This document shows, one piece after another, positions 32,877-45,713 of a stretch of 64,000 nucleotides of DNA. The translations under genes and the position numbers were made by a program. Where the stretch lies: the NCBI GenBank assembly GCA_933207985.1, contig OW240912.1, positions 107,102,804-107,166,803 of the forward strand, written 5' to 3'. Below the pieces are notes generated by a model. The model was not told where the DNA came from. It saw only the letters and a list, made by a program, of their open reading frames with translations, and did no database searches. This DNA is from Pelobates cultripes. Taxonomy: Eukaryota; Chordata; Amphibia; Anura; Pelobatidae. Positions within the stretch are counted from its first letter, which is position 1; each line of letters begins with the position of its first letter.

Positions 32877-35281
32877 CTTTACTTTGGTCGTCAGTGTCTC
32901 GACTAACTCCTAATATTGCCAAGAGTTTGTCTTTGACTCATCCCTTTATTAAGCACAACTTTTGTATATACTGTGTTGCTTATTTAGACCTTTTGTAAAT
33001 TTTCTGTTTATTATATTTATATTATTCTGCTAAATTTTACATTTGGGAAAAACAATGAATACCATTGTAGGAAAAAAAAACCTTACTCAATTATTACAAA
33101 AGCTATATTTAAAAATGAGAGAATAGTGGTGTTTTTAAATGAATATGCAACCGTTCTAATCTAGCTTGCTACAGTAAATAGTTGTGCCTATCAAAAGTTC
33201 TTTTTTAGTAACCTTCCAAAATGTGAGGCTGCCCTTTGAGTGTCATTCTCACAGTTAAATCAAATATTCGATCATGCAAAACCATCATATTCCAAGAATA
33301 CAGACGAGTCTGTCACTTTGGTTTTAGAGATCAACAATATTCCCAGCCTGTCAATTATATGGACTTTTAGATGTAAAGCATTCTCAGAAGATTTCTCAGT
33401 TTCATTTTTTTTTTTTTCATTTTCATAAAATTACTTCTACCCTTTCATTTTGGCTGTCACCTGTCAGCCGACCCCAATCCCTGCTGATTTCTTTTCATTT
33501 CTCATTCCTTGAGTCCCTTGTGAAATTCAGTTCTGATCCCTTCTGCTGAGGATACCAGTTTGGTCAAGTACTTTCACCTCTCATTTTCACAGCTGTAGAA
33601 TGTTACTTAAGCACAGAAGACTGCTAGCCTATTCCCCACTGTCCACATAACAAAATCTTTGATTTCCCTCAGGAGAGCTTTATGAGACTGAAGATATAAA
33701 TTCAGGACTCTGTGACCCTGTCTGTACCGACTGACAGCAGATGGTGACTGTAAGGATATAACCGTGATCACTGGTCCTGTTTTACAATCAAGGGGTAGTT
33801 ATGCAGATGTGCACAGATGGATTTTCAGTTCTTATTTTTCTTATTCTTTTTTTGTTAAGTAAAAGAAAAACAGGGTTAAATTAGGACATATAGATATTCG
33901 ATATAAATTCGTTAAAAATGTGTTTACTTACCAAATTTTAGCTGACCGTTAATCTGTGGCCCACTGGCATTGCTAGCAGCCAACGGGTAAATAGTTAATA
34001 ACACTCTGCGGCATGAAGGTTTACCACGTGGCTGCTGGCCAGTGTGTGCTAGTCAGCTGCCACAAAAATAATACTAAATGTATGATCCCTCCATTGGCAT
34101 AAGGAGGTTGTCTATTTTATATTGTATAACGTATATGAATACATATTCTTTCTTTCGCTCTTTCTTTTTTTTTTTTTCTTTCTTTCTAACATATCAGCCC
34201 CGCAACGGGGTGGGAGTGGACAGATGCTTTGCTCTTTGAATTTGAAGTACTGGCGGTTGGGGGGAGGGGGTATATGCTATTAGCGACTGGGCAGCTAAAA
34301 GTTTTACACATTGTGTGATAGCTTCAAATGTTTGTTATGCTGTCTGGAGTGCCAGCTCAACTGTCTGAGTAATAATTTTTATTGTTGAAGGGTTAATACA
34401 GGCACCAGTTGACTGATTTAAAGTGGTCATGGTGCCTGGAGTCCGTATGTGCAGAGTTTTGCTGTGAAATGTGGCAGAAATCAAATTTAACAGCTTTGCT
34501 GGTGGAGGTGTAAATCCACTCCTGGCAGCATCATAGGCACATATGCGTAGAATTGCATTAATTGGCTAAGAGCACTCAGCTGATGCTCTCAGTAAATGAA
34601 TGAGCAGCTGGATCGACATCCAACTTCTGCTGCTCTACAGAAGCCAGATGTCTTAAGCCCTGCTTCACAGGAGACCAGGTGGCCAGCAGGACCAGGTAAA
34701 ACGGTTTGCCCAATTACCGGAGAACAGCATCAGGGTACTTCTACAATCATAAGCACTACAGCCAGCTTTACACTACAGCCATAAACACTACAGTCTTTAA
34801 TGTAGTACTGGAGCAGGATTCACTACACATACTATAATGCTTACTATTTTTATCAAGCTAATCATATTAGACAATCGCAAATACTTAGCAGTGCCATTCA
34901 AGTGCCAGTTCATCTGCTTGTTGGACCATTGTTTCATGTACATTAGTCTTGGTCAACAACAGGTACCCTTCTGGACCACTTTGTGGAGAGACTGAAAACA
35001 ATCAAGAACAGGCGAGGTCAGCAAAGCATAAATGTATAGTTAAGCTTTAGGTGTCTTTTTATTTGTTTGGTATTAGTTTGGAATATAGAGGAGCTTAGTT
35101 TGGAATATAGAGGAGCTTGGAATATAGGTGCTGCTTTCTTTGACTACTGTTTTCTGTGAGATGACACATTCCTTGTCTCTGTTGAATTTTTTTCTAGGTC
35201 ATCAATAACAGTATCTGTCTGAAAAAAACAGGAAAAGACGGGAGATGGAATCGGGAACCAGAGCTGTCAGTGTCTGGAGCC
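32877..35281. other. No gene seen; one T2-like relic
   Basis: AT-rich sequence with T runs at 33408-33420 and 34160-34190. A T2-like relic lies around 34385-34620 (GGCACCAGTTGACTGATTTAAAGTGGTCATGGTGCC and CTGATGCTCTCAG). A 27-bp direct repeat (TAGTTTGGAATATAGAGGAGCTTA) occurs at 35071-35115. No exon recognised. Confidence 0.5.
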
Positions 35282-36059
35282 TACGCGGCCAGGGCCGGAC
35301 TGGGGATACAAAGCAGCCCTGGAAAAAAATGTTGTGCCAGCCCCATAAGTCACTGTGCCATATATTGTCGCATGTAATATGTAAGGCTATGTCTTGCCAG
35401 GACAGATGATTGAGTAATATATATTGCTTTTTCTAATATAAAATATTGGTCCTTTCAGAGTAAAACGTTTAATTATACAGTAAACATACTCACATGCAGA
35501 CACAGGCAATTTCATTGACATCTCAATGACACACACAAGCTCATTGATACACAGCCTCATAGACAAACAATCTCACTGATATACATCAGCTCATTGACAT
35601 AAAAACACAAGCTCACTCACTAGCAGGCACACACATGCAAGCAAGCCCACTCACTAGCAGACGCACACACACAGTTTAATGTAGTGGTACTGGTGTCTAT
35701 AGCATGTCCCTACAGGCTTTTCAACGTAAACACTGACTTTTCAGAGAAAAGGCAGTGTTTACATCGCTTCAAATTGACACCGCTAGTGACAGTCACTCAG
35801 ACGGTCACTAGAGGTGCTTCCTGTGTCAGTGCACCTACATTCAGGGCCTCCACACTCTATAGGTGCTGAACGTTCCCCATAGAGATACATTAATTCAATG
35901 CATCTCTATGAGGAGATGCTGATTGGTGTAGCGTTTTGCAGCCAATCCTATGGCAAAGCATTGGATTGGCTGAGATCATCAAGCTTGATGATCTCAGCTA
36001 TAGAGGCAGGGCCAGTCGAGGGGAGACCAGCACACTGCGTGGGGAAAAAAAAGGTGAGC

Positions 36060-36740
36060 AAAAACACTATTTGTAAACACACATACACACCATGACAGAC
36101 ACAGAAACACACATATACCATGACAGATACACACCCCATGACAGACACACACACACACCATGACAGACCATGACACAGACAAACCATGACACAGACAGAC
36201 CCATGCACACACACACCATGACACAGACAGACACACACCCCATGACACGGACAGACACACACCCCATGACATGGACAGACACACACCCCATGCCGGACAG
36301 ACACACACCCCATGACAGACAGACACATCCCATGACGGACAGACAAACACACACACACCATGACACAGACACACACCATGACATACAGACAGACACACAC
36401 ACACACACCATACAGACAGACACCATGACACAGACAGACAGACACACACCATGACAGACAGACACACACACACACACACCATACAGACAGACACCATGAC
36501 ACAGACAGACAGACGCCATGACAGACAGACACACACACCATGATGGAAAGACAGACAGACACACACACACACCATACAGACAGACGCCATGACACAGACA
36601 GACACACACCATGACAGACAGACACACACACACACCAGACAGACACACACACCATGACACAGACAGACAGACACACCATGACACAGACAGACACACCATA
36701 ACAGACAGACAAACTCCCACTGACACACATTACTAATACC
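36060..36740. repeat. CACCATGACAGACAGACA simple-repeat array
   Basis: Imperfect tandem repeat of (CA)n, CCATGACA and GACAGACA words inside the hAT element. The 312-codon minus-strand frame that crosses it (S/C/V-rich) is a translation of the repeat, not a gene. Confidence 0.95.
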
Positions 36741-37209
36741 TGCAAGGGGTAGGTCTTCTGGCGGCCGCTGGGGGAGGTCTTCTGGCGGCCGCTGGGGGAG
36801 CTGCGCTGGCTCTGCTCTCTGCCCTCGCGCGCTGCTGAATGAGACCGGGGCCGGAATATGACGTTATATTCCGGACCCGGTCTCATTAAGCTGCGCGCTG
36901 GGGAGCAGAGCCAAGGCAGTGAAAAAGGCAGAGAAAAGGCAGTGTTTACATCGCTTCAAAGTGACACCGCTAGTGACAGTCACTCAGACAGTCACTAGAG
37001 GTGCTTCCTGTGTCAGTGCACCTACATTCAGGGCCTCCACACTCTGTAGGTGCTGAACGTTCCCCATAGAGATACATTAATTCAATGCATCTCTATGAGG
37101 AGATGCTGATTGGTGTAGCGTTTTGCAGCCAATCCTATGGCAAACCATTGGATTGGCTGAGATCATCAAGCCCCTGCGCCCTCGCGCCCTCGCGCGCTGC
37201 TGAATGAGT

Positions 37210-37245
37210 CCGGGGCCGGAATATGACGTCATATTCCGGCCCCGG
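37210..37245. repeat. Perfect 36-bp palindrome centred on TGACGTCA
   Basis: CCGGGGCCGGAATATGAC and its exact complement meet at 37227/37228, forming the full CRE/ATF palindrome TGACGTCA (37224-37231). A sister hairpin at about 36845-36883 has a mutated core (TGACGTTA). Whether CREB/ATF proteins bind it is inference. Confidence 0.9.
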
Positions 37246-37419
37246 TCTCATTAAGCTGCACGCTGGGGAGCTAAGCCAGCGCACCTACCCCAGCGGCTGC
37301 CAGAAGACCTCCCCCAGCAGGCCGCCAGCAGACCCAGGTGTCTGCCTGGCCCCAGGTGCCGACGGCCCACCGGGAAATTTCCCGGTATCCCGGTGGGCCA
37401 GTCCGGCCCTGTACGCGAC

Positions 37420-40150
37420 TGGTTGATTGGGATCAGAAAGTGACCAGATTGCAAAGACGAGTCCCACAGAAGATTCCTTGCAATTGAAAGGGTTGGCATG
37501 TGACATCATGACTCATTTTGTTTTTGTGCACACTGCGTTCTCACAGAGTAGAGACTAATCAATGCATATTCTGGCAGTTCTAAAGCTTTGGGTTGTCATG
37601 GGAAAGTGCGGATGATTTGGTCCAAACTGGCGACACCATCATTGAATAGGAAATCCAATACATCTGCTTTTGATTGGCTTTCATGTGCACACGCCCACAC
37701 ATGTAGCAATGTATAAATGACTAATTAGCACAACATTTACATAAACAATTGATACACAGAATTGGATGAATTCATATAAATGTAATAAATGCATGTAAGA
37801 TTACTTATGTGGGCATAACTGCAAGTGGTCCATCTAATTGATATGTTATTGTTTACATTAGATTCCTTTTATTATTGACATTTAGGCCAGAACAAAAAAG
37901 CAATATGGCATTTGTTTCCTAGGTGGGGTTAAAGGGACAATCTATGCACCAAAACCACGAAAAAAAAGTTTTGTTGGCTCTTAATAAGGTGAGAGTCCCC
38001 ATATTAAAGTGATTTTAGATCTATGATACATCCAGACATACTGAACCATAATATTTTGTCTTGTTTATTTTGAGATCCTCATTTACCCAAGAAGGTGGAG
38101 TGCTGCCGAAAAAGCACATTTGCATTTTTATAGAGCCTTATCCTCAGGCTCTGGAGATTGTGAGTGCCTCTACTTATATCTATTTTACACTTAGCTCCTT
38201 TTAACTACCATCTGTCCTAGATTTGTTCTGTTCTTCTTTCTTTTTTTTCATATTACCCCACATCAAGAATATATAAAAATTCTTAGTAAAGGGTAAGCAA
38301 ACATTTGATTATTCTAGCGCTGCACCCACTACTTAAAATGCTTGATAATCACTTTCTGCTATAGGTTTATGGTGAGGGAAGGAAGGTATCCCGGGTGTTT
38401 TAGAGCAGCTACCTATCATATTACCTCAAAGCACTATTTTGCACACTAAACTCACAAGTGAGTTATTTTTTAACTAATTAATGGATTAAATGTTCTGTGA
38501 AAACACTATAATTATACAAATTCCAAACGTAGTTAATAGTATAAAGTTAACTTGATAACTATGCTCTCTCCAATATTTCACTGGGTAGTCAGCTGGGTAA
38601 GCGTTTGAACAGAACAGTTAAAGGGGTAATTATCACAAAGCAAAAAAATTAAAACACTCTGGAGCTTATTCACTAAATAATGAATTGTTGCAAACTAAAT
38701 AAAAATTGCAAAACGTAGGCTAAAATAGCCAGACTTTGACTAGAGCACTATTATTATTATTTTGGTTTGAATTTGATTCAGTTTAACTAAAAAATGCTTC
38801 AGGGTCTTCTACGTTTACTGTTAACAACAATTTAGTTTTTAGTTAATAAGCCCCTGATTAATTCATTTAGGTTTTTTTCCTGTGTACTAATCTCCTTTTA
38901 ATTCTTCAAACTCTACGCCAATTACCCAGCAGAGTATTCAAGCTCAATCTGAGCATAGTATTTATGTTAACTGATTTTATACCACTCACTATTTTAACTA
39001 TATTTGGAATTTGTATAATAATGGTGTATTTTCCTAGAACATTTCATCCATTAATCAGTTTGCCCTACGGTATTATGCCAAGACTTTATTTGTCTCCCTG
39101 CTATGTAGATTTTAAGTCTTTTATCATACATTTGTTACAGTTTCATTTGAATATCTGTGCTACAGCAGTCTGGACTTAATTTAATATTTGCTGCAAGCAA
39201 AGATTTTGTGTTTAATTATTATATTTTATGATCTTTTTTTATTCTACAGCTTTATATTGTGTATTATGTATTTTACCAAAATGATTTTTCATTATAATGT
39301 TCATTATATATTTTTTATTTATTTGTTTCTTTAATCACCCTTCAGGATTTCCTTAACTTTATTATCCTTTAATCTAAATTGCTTGCTAAATATATAATTC
39401 TCTTCCATTTTGTTACAAGATGCTTGTTAAAAATATTTAACATAGCTAAATTAGGTTTATTTCAGTCGTAATGCATCCAATTTCTTAATAGTGAGGATTT
39501 CTTTACTTGTGTCTTAGTAAGTTACAAATTTCTATAAATATCCATTTTTCATGTTTCTATTACTCATATGTTAAGTAATTTATTCAAGTTTTTATAAATA
39601 GCCTTTCTGTATTCTGTATTCTGTATTTCAGATTTCTCACTATATATTTTGACTTACGTAATTTATATTAAAGTACTATATTTTAAAGCTGACTTTTCAT
39701 TTGCAAGAAGTGCTGATGACAAAATCACCTTTGTGTAGTTATACATTTAAAAGAAAAATGTAACATTTCTAAAATTTACACCATTGAATAAAACATTAAG
39801 AATCACATACAGCTTGCAGAAATGATTTTCAAATGTACATGAAAGATAAAGATTTATCAAATGGCATCGTAATCCAATTCAGGCAAGGCAAATATTGCCA
39901 ACAAAGACAATAAACAGAAGCATTATATAATGTCGCTTCTTCGCTGTATGGTTTCTCTGTACTGACTGCAAAGGACAGAGTTTAGAACAATTAAATAAAA
40001 AGTGATATTTCATTTTTCGCACCTCACAAGCATATCTTTTTTCTGTCAGTAATTTTTTTATGGAGTTTCTCTTTTCTGTTGTGGAGCTCAGCCAGCTTGT
40101 GACGTGCTTAGTTGCCAATCCTCGCCCCCTCGCACCCCCCATGAGTATAT
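37420..40150. other. No gene seen
   Basis: AT-rich sequence with a possible T2-like start at 37929 (TTAAAGGGACAATC). No exon, RNA gene or full element recognised. The stretch 39830-40100 is less AT-biased and could be conserved non-coding sequence, but nothing in it is identifiable. Confidence 0.45.
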
Positions 40151-40586
40151 ACCGTATTTACTGGAATCTAATGCGCACTTTTTTGGAAAATAAAGTTTCC
40201 ACATTTTAAATGCGCATTACATTCGATGGTGCATTACATTCGGGGAAAAATTTTACATTTTCTGGCGAATTTAATTCCATGAATTTCACTCAGGCAAATT
40301 CACACAGGCAAATTAAAACTGGTGAATTCACACTGGCGAAATTCATTCCTGAAAGAGGGCTTAAGAAACAATAGACTTAACATGTAACACTAAGACTGAA
40401 ATACCATCAGTGTTACTCCGGTATATGGCAATAAACATTTTCATTGTAGCACAATGTTGTATAGTAGTATCTTCTTGTATAAATGCGCATTACATTCGCC
40501 AGCAAAAACGTTTTTCAACTTCCAAGTTTCAAAAATTGACGAGCGCATTAGATTAGATGGCACGTTAGATTTGAGTGAATACAGTA
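40150..40586. mobile_element. TA-flanked MITE with CCGTATTTACT ends
   Basis: Inverted ends CCGTATTTACTGGAATCTAA (from 40152) and, reversed, CTGTATTCACTCAAATCTAA (to 40584), about 433 bp apart and flanked by TA. The interior repeats GCGCATTACATTCG words. This is a typical non-autonomous DNA transposon, and the TA target suggests the Tc1/mariner group. Confidence 0.75.
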
Positions 40587-42789
40587 TTTCTTAAACGGTT
40601 TCTCAAACCCCCTTTTTTATGTCGCTGTTTTTTTAAGTATAATTCCCTACTATGCATTATATCTTAGGTCTCCCCCCAACAAAAAAAAATAGTCTAAAAT
40701 AAAGCTATAACATACCTGAAACGCAGTGCTAGCTGAAGCTCCCTCTCTCTGTCTCTTATTTATATCCTAATGTCCCTCTTTTCTAGGAGCTCCATGTTGT
40801 TGCTGTGTCTGAGCTCCACAGCAATAATACTCACAGTAATGTGTCTTTAAACTACAATAAATGTGTTCAAAATCATTCTGTGTAAATAAAATACCTTGCC
40901 CTTGTTCTAAATTACACTTTAGTTCCATAAATAGTTTTTAGTAAGTCACCTAAAGTTTCTCTGAACAGCCCTGTCCCTGGCTACTCTCCTAAAATGAAAG
41001 TGTCCCTCTTTGTCCATTTTGTAGGTATGAATGTTTCTACCTAAGAATGATCTCATGTCCTCTTGGTATTCGGTAAATAATGCTATTTCCACCTATATGG
41101 TGGACGTTAATAAGAAGATGGAAGGTAAACTCCAGACATGTCTTAATTATGCAAAATGTACAAAAAGCAAAAGAGGGGAATGAAGTAGTGTTTTGCAGAA
41201 ATACAATAGTCAATGATGATTCATTTGAAAATAACGAATATTTCTAAATTTTTCTTTTAAAAACATTACTGAATATATTGGGAATATAAAATTTCTATCG
41301 CCTTAAAAGATGTAGTTAGGCAGGTCCAAAAGAGATGATTCTGACAATATTACTATGCCTGTACATGATTAGTAGTCTGTTGTAGCCTCTGTACCAAGAC
41401 TTCTTGAGCTTTGGAATTTTTTATTTTTTTAGATCATCCATTTTTCACAAGTAGTGTCTAATATTCTCTATACCCTTTGAAGTTTTATGCAGCAAATCCT
41501 TTAATCTTCCACCAAGCTACAGATGCATGAAATAAGTTTGGGTAGCTTTCTATATTTCATTAGATTCCTTGGCCGTAGATCCTTGCTGCCATGTAGCCCT
41601 ACCACTAAATCTAAGTAATGCACATTTAATGATGCACCAATTGAATTTCAGATGATTTATTCTTAACTGTTTCTCTGCTTTCTTGAAGAAAAATTGGACT
41701 ATAACTTGAGCTATAATTTAAATGCTCCCTGTGTGGTTTAGAATTGTGGTACCATCAATTAAAGCACAATTTAAAAAATCTAAACATTGTTTTATAATGA
41801 TTTAAAAAAAAAAACTATGTAAAATATGTAAAATTTTATGTTTCACAGCAACATAACCAAGCTATCATAAATTGGTAGTCTGACCCAGGATGCAAAAAAA
41901 TGTCTGTCTGAAATGGGATATGCAGGGTACTTTTTTATTTTTTTATATATAATTATTTATCTTTTGTTTTGCATAGTTATGTCAAGGGCAATTTTACAAC
42001 CATTGAAAAATCAGAAAGATACATGTCCAGTAATAAACAGAGACATTGGAAGACAGCACGTTTTGTATAATAAGACAAGAGTAACACTGTGCTAAGCGTT
42101 CAAAAACTATAGATGAAAGAAGGCAAAGCATAAGCACGGATAATGGGTTCAACTGCTTGTAAGAAAAACATGAGAAATCAGGTAGCTGAATAAGTATTTA
42201 AATATGCAGGAACCATCCCCACCACCTGCAATATATATTTCAAAAAAAGCCCCTAATGCGGCCCTGAATCACCCGACTCCCAATCTGCAGGACCACTGGT
42301 GTCATGATCATAAGTCCACCAAGGCCAGAGTCAGACCAATATTCAGGGAGAAGTGCACTGGTTCCTCATAAGATCATCCCAGCTTCAGTAAAATGTCGTC
42401 GCCATCTTGAGAGAGAAGGTGTGGGTATACTATTAGAGTACAGGGAGCAGTGTTCCTGCAGCACGTTGCGCTGTCAGTAACCCAGTGGGGATTCCCACGT
42501 GTTGATCGGTAGGTGAGTAGCAGCTTGTAGCTGTCGATGGGCTCCTCCTGCCTTTCTGCTATGTGACTCTGCTAAGCCATAAAAATTTTGTTCAGCTTTT
42601 GAGTGGTTGATCGCTGCTGCATTTTAATAGAAGGCCTGCTCACCATCGCCTCCATTTTGGGGGTATAGGGCTGCTGTTGGTGCAGGCACCGCGGGCCGTG
42701 TAGATGCTCTTTTGACCAGGTTAACCCTGGATGTAGAAGCAGCTCTAGACTTTGTGAGGCCTTTGGAAAGGCTTACTAACTAATAATCA
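40587..42789. other. No gene seen; second copy of an interspersed repeat
   Basis: About 40760-41025 matches the flanks of 4680-5240 without its T2-like insertion. The rest is AT-rich, becoming mixed at 42200-42780. No exon recognised. Confidence 0.5.
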
Positions 42790-43398
42790 ATTAATTAATA
42801 GTTTCCTCATCTCCTGTCACGTATTAATGGAGCATTTTGGTTATGAAGAAAGGTTACAAAAATTAAATCTGTTTCGTTTGGAAAAACGGCGCCTGAGAGG
42901 GGATATGATAACTTTATACAAATATATTCGGGGCCAGTACAAACCTTTATCTGGAAATCTATTCATAAACAGGGTTATACATAGGACACGAGGTCACACA
43001 TTTAGGCTGGAAGAAAGGAGATTTCATCTAAGGCAAAGAAAAGGTTTTTTTACAGTAAGAACAATAAGGATATGGAATTCTCTGCCTGAAGAGGTGGTTT
43101 TGTCAGAGTCCATACAGATGTTTAAACTGAAATTGGATAAATACTTACAAAAACATAACATACAGGGATATAATTTCTAATTAGTGGGGTAATAGCTGAT
43201 TGATCCAAGGAGACATCTGACTGCTATTTTGGGGTCAAGAAGGAATTTTTTCCTAGTTTGTGGCAAAATTGGAAGTGCTTCAGACCAGGTTTTTTGCCTT
43301 CTTTTGGATCAACAGCAACAACATTTCTGAGGAAGGCTGAACTTGATGGACGCAAGTCTCTTTTCAGCTATGTAACTATGTAACTATGTAACTATGTA
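42790..43398 (+). mobile_element. CR1-type LINE 3' end
   Basis: 5'-truncated LINE whose remaining coding part is followed by a 3' UTR and an 8-bp repeat tail (GTAACTAT)n ending at about 43398. The tail structure and protein motifs match those of the 8332-8606 fragment. Confidence 0.8.
42827..43180 (+). pseudogene. LINE ORF2 C-terminal fragment (CR1 clade)
   Basis: A clean 117-codon frame encodes the end of a LINE reverse-transcriptase polyprotein, downstream of the catalytic domain. Recognisable blocks are YEERLQKLNLFRLEKRRLRG, DMITLYKYIRGQY and IWNSLPEEVVLSES, followed by a short tail and a stop at 43180. These motifs are typical of CR1-clade elements. The endonuclease and RT active site (YxDD) are absent because the copy is 5'-truncated, so it cannot retrotranspose. 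The undamaged frame suggests a fairly young copy. Confidence 0.8.
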
Positions 43399-43868
43399 TT
43401 CATCCATAAAAATGTGGTTAATGGCTTTTACTGTCCTGACAGGAAAAGTTGTGCCGAGCAACATTACTGTCCTGACAGGAAAAGCCGTGCCAAGCAGCAA
43501 TCATGCACATGGAAACCTGGTAATTACTTTTGGGGTCAAAGGCCGGTCATGGACAATAAAATCCACAGGAGGGTTTGTGCTGAGCAGCAATCATGCACAT
43601 GGAAACCTGGTAATTGCCTTTGGGGTTAAAGGCCGTTTACAGCCAATAGGATCCACAGAAGATTGATTTAAACCTAATTCTCCTCTTGCTCATTGCCCTG
43701 TTGTGGTTTCATGCCTACGGTTATCCGAGAGTGCGTTCCTGATCTTGATTTTCTGGTATTTGACTTTGGCTTTGTTTTGACTTCCCTGATATCTGATATC
43801 CTTGACTTTTGGCTTTCCCTCATTGTTGTGTCTGATTCTGTGTTCCTGACCTCAGCAAGTATTTTGAC
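43399..43868. repeat. Short tandem duplication and unclassified repeat
   Basis: A 90-bp unit (AGCAGCAATCATGCACATGG, then CTGGTAATT...TTTGGGGT.AAAGGCCG) occurs at 43493 and again at 43583. A smaller 36-bp duplication (ACTGTCCTGACAGGAAAAG) lies at 43430-43484. The rest (43680-43868) is T/G-rich with no coding evidence. Confidence 0.6.
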
Positions 43869-44564
43869 CTGGCGGCTAACTAAAAATCCGGGCGGGCGGG
43901 CGGGTGCTGGCTAGGGAGCACTTTCCCCTGAGCTCTCTGCTCAGCTCCCTTGGGCGCCGCAGAGTGATGCTGGGAGATGTAATATGACGTCATATTCCGG
44001 CTCCCGGCATCACTCTGCGGCGCGAGAGGGAGCTGAGCAGAGAGCTCACTAATCAGTGCTCCTTCGCCAGCCCCACTGGACCCCAGGGAAAAGGAGAACC
44101 CCCCAGCATTCCCAAAGGTAAGGAGGCTGGGGGGGTTGAATTTTAAAAAAAAATGAGTGTGTTAATGTGAGTGAGTGTGTGTTAGTGTGTGTGTGTCTGT
44201 TAGTGAGTGTGTGTCTGTTAGTGTTGTGTGTCTGTTAGTGAGTGTGTGTGTCTGTTAGTGTGTGTGTCTGTTAGTGTGTGTGTCTGTTAGTGAGTGTTAG
44301 TGTGTGTCTGTTAGTGAGTGTGTGTATGTCAGGGAGTGTGTCTGTCAGGGAGTGTGTTACTATGTGTGTGTCTGTTAGTGAATGTGTGTGTCTGCTAGTG
44401 ACTGTATGTGTCTGTTTGTGAGTGTGTATGTCTGTTAGCGTGTGTATGCGTGACTGTTAGTGAATGTGTTTGTGTATTTAGAAGGCGGGGCAAAGGGGAA
44501 GGGTGCGGTGGCGCGCCTGAGTTTTGTCATGCCTAGGGCAGCACAAAACCAGGATACACCATTG
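43869..44564. mobile_element. hAT-like fragment with CRE palindrome and TGTCTGTTAGTGAG array
   Basis: 43931-44047 is a long imperfect palindrome with TGACGTCA at its centre (43985-43992). Next comes the shared module CCAGCCCCACTGGACCCCAGGG, then AGGAGGCTGGGGGGGTTG, and a GTGTGTCTGTTAGTGAGTGT array (44155-44470). The right end AAACCAGGATACACCATTG (44564) resembles a hAT terminus. The left end is not resolved. Same family as 30122-30827 and 63420-64000. Confidence 0.65.
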
Positions 44565-45199
44565 CTCATGGTGCTCCTCCTTCCTCTCCCAGTGCTTTTT
44601 CAGTATTTCTTTCTCTGGCTATGCCTCTTCTCCCCAACCCCTCTTTGTTGGTGTTCCCCAAGGTCCTTGGTCTCCTACTGTTCTCTATCTATACTGCCTC
44701 CCTTGGTAAACTCATCCGCTCCTTTGGCTTCCATTATCATTTATATGCAGATGACACACAAATCTACCTGTTCTCTCCTGATCTCTCTCTGCCAATCTTG
44801 ACTCGTGTCTCTGACTGCCTCACCGCGATTTCCAACTGGATGGCTGCTCACTTCCTTAAACTCAACCTGTCCAAAACAGAACTTCTGGTTTTTCCTCCCT
44901 CAAGTGTTGCTAATCCCGTATCTGTGTCCCTCCAAGTCAACAGCGCCAACCATCACCTCTACCTTGCAGGCTCGCTGCCTACGTGTTCTCTTTGACTCCG
45001 ACCTCTCCCTCACCCCTCATTGTCCAGTTGATCACCAAATCCTGTTGCTTCCATCTCAAAAACATAGCTCGCATTCGCCCCTTTTTAACATGAGACGCAG
45101 CTAAGGTGCTCTTTCTCGCCTTGACTACTGCAATCCCCTTCTCAGTGGTCTTACGTGTTCCCAGATTGCACCACTGCTATCTATAATGAATGCAGCGAC

Positions 45200-45713
45200 A
45201 AGGCTCATTTTTCTAACAAAAACAGAATCCCTGCACTCAGGTCCTGCACATATGCTCCGGCCTTCCACCAAGGGGGCGCTCTGTGTATAGGATGGACACT
45301 GCTGAAACCACCAATGTAGTATCAAAGAAGAAAAACACAGGCAGCACTCCAGGATATAGAAGGTGAATTTATTCATGGGTTCACCACCTCCCCAAAATAA
45401 GTGCAACGTTTCGGCTCCTCAGAGCTTTAAACATGCATAAGGGATACAGCATAACAGCAGTGTTTAAATAACCCCAAAATAACCCCTTCCTCACCCCAGA
45501 GCCCGGTGGGAGGGGGACCCTGAGGGTGGGGGCACCCTCAGGGCACTATAGTGCCAGGAAAACAAGTATGTTTTCCTGGCACTATAGTGGTCCTTTAAGA
45601 CTCTCAGGAGCCGAAACGTTGCTTTTATTTTGGTGAGGTGGTGAACCCACGAATAAATTCACTTTCTATATCCTGGAGTGCTGCCTGTGGTTTTCTTCTT
45701 TAAGGCTCATTTT
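45200..45713. mobile_element. Foldback element with 12-bp target duplication inside the L2
   Basis: 490-bp insertion (45212-45701) flanked by AAGGCTCATTTT at 45200-45211 and 45702-45713. It has a 112-bp single tail on the left, then inverted arms 45324-45425 and 45599-45701 of about 100 bp (AAAGAAGAAAA...GGCAGCACTCCAGGATATAG; the inner end carries GGAGCCGAAACGTTGC). A T2-like MITE fragment (45478-45598) sits between the arms. Architecture matches the larger foldback at 48739-49724. Confidence 0.85.
45478..45598. mobile_element. T2-like MITE fragment (same family as 2521-3010)
   Basis: Nearly identical to about 2893-3014: GGGAGGGGGACCCTGAGGG, the CACCCTCAGGGCACTATAG stretch, and the terminal CCTGGCACTATAGTGGTCCT followed by TTAA (45595-45598). 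Only the right quarter of the element is present. Confidence 0.9.

Larger units (their letters stand above)
35282..37419. mobile_element. 2.1-kb composite non-autonomous hAT element
   Basis: Element 35290-37411 with inverted ends CAGGGCCGGACTGG and CCAGTCCGGCCCTG. It is flanked by an 8-bp duplication with one mismatch (TACGCGGC 35282-35289, TACGCGAC 37412-37419). Cargo in order: CA-type repeats (35480-35670), a T2-derived module (35684-36010), a CACCATGACAGACAGACA array (36060-36740), a GC-rich hairpin (about 36831-36890), a second copy of the T2-derived module (36936-37168), and a second GC-rich hairpin with a perfect CRE core (37210-37245). There is no transposase. The internal direct duplication of module plus hairpin suggests growth by unequal exchange or template switching. 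Confidence 0.88.

Noticed and set aside
35948..36886. 312-codon minus-strand frame (C/V/S-rich)
   Set aside because: It is the translation of the CACCATGACAGACAGACA simple-repeat array inside a hAT element; equally long frames occur in the other phases.
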